Both the position numbers and the translations under genes were made by a program. Of a stretch of 64,000 nucleotides of DNA, positions 59,226 to 64,000 are shown piece by piece. The notes under the pieces were generated by a model, which searched no databases, had not been told where the DNA came from, and worked only from the letters and a program-made list of their open reading frames with translations. The stretch is from Sphagnum compactum. Lineage: Eukaryota; Bryophyta; Sphagnopsida; Sphagnales. Every line of letters starts with the position of its first letter. The first letter of the stretch is position 1. The DNA lies in NCBI GenBank assembly GCA_965153455.1, contig OZ234497.1:7254001-7318000 (forward strand), written 5' to 3'.

Positions 59226-62200
59226 AGGAGATTTAGTGGGTTTAGGAGGGCTCCATTTACTCATTGCAAACCATAAACAATGGGGCCCTCCTGCAAAAAA
59301 CGGTGAGCAAACCCTATCTTATGTGTTTGGACATCGGCCTGCCTACAGAGATAACCATTTTTGTAGGAACTATTTTGTGTAGGAACAAACTTGCAACTTC
59401 TGAAAAATGGTCTCCAACGAAGGTGAACTTGAAATGGGACTCTTTTTTTTTGTTGATTTTTCTTGGTCTCCAGGGATTTCAATTAGGGACTAATTCCATA
59501 GAAAAAACAAGCTGTTGGGAACACAGGGCCCGGCCTATGTATGAATGTATATATATGAATAAAATAAATGCAAGGAATTGTTTTGGGAAGGTCTATGTGA
59601 TTGGAATAAAGTGAGAAAATAATGTACTTTGTTGTGCATAATGTATTATTTACATTTTGAAAATTTTGAAAATTTAAACATTCTAAGTTGAAGTGAAGGA
59701 TTCAAATTGGTAATTGTGGAAGAATAAATAGAGGTCATTTAAATGCAAAATATATAAATTTGTGGTTTGTCCAATAATCTTATGTTGATCCAAAATGCTA
59801 TTGTTGTGTTCTTGCATTAGTCCTTACACGAGCTATTTGCATATTATAAACAATAGTGTGTACTTTCAAAAGATATGAGTTTCAAACTATATTTTTTCGT
59901 ATAGTTTTGTAGTAATATTTATTGATATGTTTTGATTAACATGTTTACACTAAAATCTCCAATTACTATAGTTAGACAATATAGAGGTTTTTTTTTCTAA
60001 ATTTTTTTAAAGACATAATTGAAATAATTATTTTATTTTAGGTGATTTATTGAAGGTATATACAATGTTTCACATGTATTTTTACTGAAAATATAGAAAT
60101 AAATTCAACATCGTGATCTATCACAATAAATGATTGTGATAATAACATAGTTTTATCATAAAGTATCATGTTGATTGGGTGAGTTTCATTGATTGAATGC
60201 AAGATGAATTGATGATGAATAATGATCACCCATTATTATGGACGAAAAAGGATGTTCATGATTAACTTTCATTCACATTGATGGAGACATACCAAAGAAA
60301 TTAAGGCTACTTTAAAGTTGAAGAAGCACATTTGAAATAGATCAAAGAACCCAAGGAAAAGAGGAATGAAAGAAAAAAGAAAAAGAAAATGTCACATCAT
60401 AGTTTTAGCAAAGAGTATGTAAGTTTATTATGTGTGTGAGTTTATGTTTATGTGGGTTGTGGTTGTGCGTGTATGCAAGTGGTGTATGCAAGTGGATTAA
60501 TGTGTGGTGGGAAAAACCGGTGTGGAGTATAGACAAAGGGGGGTACAAATGATCCATGATGTTTTGGTTAGAACTTACAACATGACCATGGCCATAATTT
60601 GGTAGGCCTCACCCATGGAGTAGGATTACACCCTTTTAGCACAATCTTCTTTGTCCATAACCACCCTAGAACAATAAAGGTTAGTCACTGTAGGGAAGTA
60701 AGATAGTTGGTGTTATATAGCAACCATAGAGAAGCTAGTAAGATAGCCAAGGAGATTCATCATCAAGAAGTGAGAGTACATCATGAGAGCATTGGGGAAG
60801 GATGTAGCAAGTCCTTTTATGATTTTCAGTTCATTTAGACACAAGGGTTAACCTTCCATTGACCGAGCATCGGGATTAAAGTAGAGCTAGAATGAAGATA
60901 AATGTATTAAGGGCTATCGAGGGTTGGATCTTTAGATGGGCTCAAGGTCCCCTTATTGGCTCTTTCCTTAAGGGGGAGAGACTATGCAATGACATGTAAT
61001 TTGTTTTGTCTTTTTATGGGTTTCTTTTTTTTTTGGGGAGGTCCATTCTTAGGGGAGAGACATTACGTGACTAGCTAATTGTTTGGATTAAAGAAGGGAA
61101 CAGAATGAAAGATCACTTTCTATGATAGTAAGATCAACTATTCAGAACAATGGCTTAAAAGGTAACAATGCCCTTCTTGGACTAATTTTATGAGCCCATT
61201 TCGAAAAATAATAAATAATAATAAATAATAAATTTTGTGATTTTTTTGTTAAAAGATATTATACATGTGGATTTACTCATCGAGATGGCTAAGTGGCATT
61301 TGAGATTTAATATATGCAGGCTTTCATATTTGATTTGTTCCTTCTTATTTGATTTAGGACTTCAATATTATGTTATGCCAATAGAACAAGTGCAAACACA
61401 TTATGACTCATGAGACCAACCAATCTAGAAAGACGACTAAGGTAAATAGGACAAGCTCACACGATGATATGCTTCCCAATGCTTGCCAAATGGTGTTGGT
61501 AGTTAAGACTTCCAAGATGAACATTCAATGCGAACCTTTCAACCTTCAAAATGTACTCCTTACTTTTGTCATGTGATTGTATCAATTGAAGCAATCTTTT
61601 TTTGGGGGTATTTAAGCATACTATTTCATATTTCCTGGAACCTTTTCAAGGCACAAAGTCATTCAATTCATATAAGATTCGACCTCTAAAATCTTGTTAG
61701 AGGTCAAATCTTGTTCTAGTACTAAAAGTACTTCCAAAATAAGGAACACTTGCTAAGAGTTCCATTTGATCTTCACACAATTTCACTTCGTTTATGTTGT
61801 GTCTAGCTTGCTCTCCTTGGCCTTCACAATGTCACGAGCGTAATACTCTGATATGTTCTAATAGCTAATTGGACAAGCGCTTGCACATCCTAATCATTTG
61901 GTGATCCAGAAGCAAAGGAATATATATAATCACTTTAAATGGCTTCAGCCAAGAGAAAAGTTTGACAAGATTGTAGAATGAGGCACAAGGGTACAACATA
62001 TATAAACAAGCATATTGGTTCTGCCCCTTCTTCAAACCAGGGACAGTTAAAAATTGGAAATGTTGCATTAAATTTCCAAAGAATGAACTCCCAGTTCACA
62101 GTAAGACCTAGGGAACATTCCTCAAAATGTGGCACTGAATGCTAGAGTCTTAATTCCCAAAGTGAAGATACATTTCGGGTCTTAAAAGCACCTCCTCTTT

Positions 62201-63156
62201 ATTCCCAAACACTTTTTTGGTCTTCAACATGTGTTGAACTTGAATTTGGCCCCGATTCAACTTACAAAAGACACATGACCAAAGACACTTGACAATCTCC
62301 TCTCCCTTAAGGATACGACCCATAAATTTGAAATATAGTGATAAAGACCTCTTCAACTTCATGAAACAAGATAATTGAGAACTTTTTCTCCTGGTACAAT
62401 TGTCTGTTGAAGGAAATGACTAAGTTTCAATCACTTGAGACTAGTACTGGGGAAACTCAGCTCTAATGCAAGCTAGATTAAAAAATTGTAAGTGAGAAGG
62501 AAATGACCAAGGGAACCGAAGGGAACAGGAACACAAAGAGAAGGAAGAAACAATAAAGAACAAAAACAAACAAGGACAAAAGAAGAGCCAAGACAAGAAT
62601 GTGAAGAATGTAAAGATCGATTGACCCAGTGATGAATAAGTTATCTATGAGGGATCTAGCCAAGAAGATAAATCCAAAGCTTCGCTACCTTGAGGCTGTG
62701 AAGAGACTCCATGGACCATTCCTACTCACAAAGGAAAACACACATGAAGATAACACAATTCTTGAGTTTGGAAAAAGTTAGGCCTCATTGAGCACGTGAA
62801 AATGACACTCACCTAAGCCATTAAGCATGAGGGGAGGGTGTCACCATCTCAAACACCAGTCCACGGTTGCTGACAATTACAAGATATCAAGGAGGCAGAT
62901 GAAATGCAGAAGGCAAGAGAGGAACCAAAGGGAGAAGAAAAGGTGTGCACATCTTGCCAGGTGAATCAAGCTAAATCAGGCCATGAGGACACAAATATGC
63001 ATTGGGTGTAATAAACAGGCAAGAACTTGGCTGTTAAACTTTCTGCAAGGTGAATGACAACTTGGCCAAACCGTCCTCTTTACAATTCACCAAAGTTGCA
63101 CTCTTGTGGTGTTAAATGCAAGAAAAGAATCCACCACATCAACAAAACCAACACCA
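59226..63156. other. Intergenic, no gene supported
   Basis: AT-rich to about 61.8 kb. Minus-strand frames at 62362-62150 and 62068-61865 have a mildly protein-like look (VQHMLKTKKVFGNKEEVLLR; FLTVPGLKKGQNQYACLY) with stops between them, perhaps an old relic, but I could not support a gene. Confidence 0.4.
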
Positions 63157-64000
63157 TCAAGAGCTAAGCAGAAGATCATACATTTGGCCAGTGTTGTCTT
63201 GACCTATGCGCTTCAGACCTTCAAACTGCCGCCTGCTGCCCAGAAATTCTGCACGTCTCATTGGTACATAGCCAAGCTCCTCAGTATCCTTGGAGGAATA
63301 AATGCTTCGAAGGCGGTCTGCATGCTTTGAATCTGTATGAATAGCTACCTCAATCTCTTCGATGGACAAATAGGCCTGGAAAATTCATCTTCACAAGATG
63401 TAAGTACATTCAAACATAAGGGACAAGATATCAGAATAACATGTCACTCAGCTGAAACTCAAGAGGGTTTACAATTCTCTACCTGGTAAAATGTGAAAAC
63501 GAGTTCAAGTATTTTCTCTCTTGAAAAGCCTTCTTCACTGAAAAATGTGCGTGACGATGGACCCAGTTCCACAAAACGATCAATTGGGAAAAGGATTGTC
63601 AAAAAAGCACCTCTGAACACAATCTCCTGTTTTTCCCTGCACAGAATTATGTTCTGTCAGCCCATCAGAACTCACCTTACAAGAAAAGAAACAAACCCAG
63701 CAATATTTGGTGAAGACATTAGACAAGGAAGATATAGTTTCTCTCACTGCTTTCTTACCTTTTTCTGACTTTTTCAGCCTTTGTTCTACAAGCTTATTTG
63801 GCATTCAACAGTGGGCATCACATAGCCCACAGACCCGATAGGGCACATTTTGACCATACCTCTCACTTAGTGGTTGTGCATAAAACTCCTCTGAAATCCC
63901 ACCCAAATGTTCATGATCTTGAGTGCAGCAGTCTTGATCATGACTGTGGTGGTGCTCATTGTCCTGCATTTCTTCTGTCACTGGCCCATTGTCAGGTCTT
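63157..64000 (-). CDS. 3' end of an unidentified minus-strand gene (last three exons)
   Basis: Reading leftwards, exon 64000-63860 (cut by the window edge) ends AG|GTATGG. Exon 63636-63483 follows a TGTGCAG acceptor and ends CAG|GTAGAG. Last exon 63375-63157 follows TTCCAG and ends in a stop. Phases 2/1 and 0/0 agree. The encoded C-terminus has a His/Cys-rich patch (HHHSHDQDCCTQDHEH), then PLSEREKQEIVFRGAFLTIL, FPIDRFVELGPSSRTFFSEE, ILELVFTFYQAYLSIEEIEV, ADRLRSIYSSKDTEELGYVP and AEFLGSRRQFEGLKRIG. Ordered alternation of charged and hydrophobic residues and three consistent junctions make a real gene likely. I do not recognise the family. The start lies beyond the window. Confidence 0.7.

Noticed and set aside
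1-64000. CRISPR arrays, bacterial operons, rRNA and tRNA genes
   Set aside because: No direct-repeat/spacer pattern, no prokaryotic gene layout, and no recognisable rRNA or intact tRNA cloverleaf was seen. The splice-rich plant genes make a prokaryotic reading untenable.

Overview
The window looks like nuclear DNA of a land plant, probably a non-flowering one (bryophyte, lycophyte or fern). Three multi-exon genes lie in AT-rich, repeat-rich intergenic DNA. Two of them are plant-type: an Enhancer-of-polycomb-like protein with a Tudor-like domain, and the NUP1/NUP136 nucleoporin. The third is a StART-like phosphatidylinositol transfer protein (PITP), a family I associate with animals, Dictyostelium and oomycetes and, to my knowledge, not with flowering plants. 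The lineage call is inference. I built all gene models by hand from GT-AG sites, reading phase and recognisable protein motifs. All three complete models close with a reading frame divisible by three.

Layout. 1-8.9 kb: no gene, several tandem or hairpin repeats, one decayed coding relic on the minus strand. 8.9-17.1 kb: GC-richer leader, then EPL1-like gene (+, 5 exons, 1840 aa) and its 3' region. 17.1-28.4 kb: no intact gene; a promoter-like island at 19.6-20.8 kb, a large degenerate 15-bp tandem array at 21.5-22.35 kb, two coding relics, and a 37-bp minisatellite. 28.45-30.71 kb: complete but dead Tigger/pogo-like DNA transposon with TIRs, TA target duplication and a broken transposase on the minus strand. 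30.7-34.5 kb: intergenic, with a 131-bp tandem repeat. 34.6-39.1 kb: PITP gene (+, 12 exons including an 8-nt microexon, 493 aa). 39.1-48.4 kb: AT-rich, holding the 3' remnant of a non-LTR retrotransposon at 46-47.1 kb. 48.7-57.7 kb: NUP1/NUP136-like gene (+, 13 exons, 1475 aa). 57.7-63.1 kb: intergenic. 63.16-64.0 kb: last three exons of an unidentified minus-strand gene that continues past the right edge.

The genes do not form a pathway cluster. They are independent housekeeping-type functions: chromatin acetylation scaffold, phospholipid transfer and nuclear pore basket. The points most worth follow-up are the PITP gene (microexon, conserved lipid-binding residues, a new-looking tail with a repeated short motif), the dead pogo element, the 15-bp array, the non-LTR remnant with a restriction-like endonuclease signature, and the unidentified right-edge gene. 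I did not find a clearly new defence-like or operon-like system.
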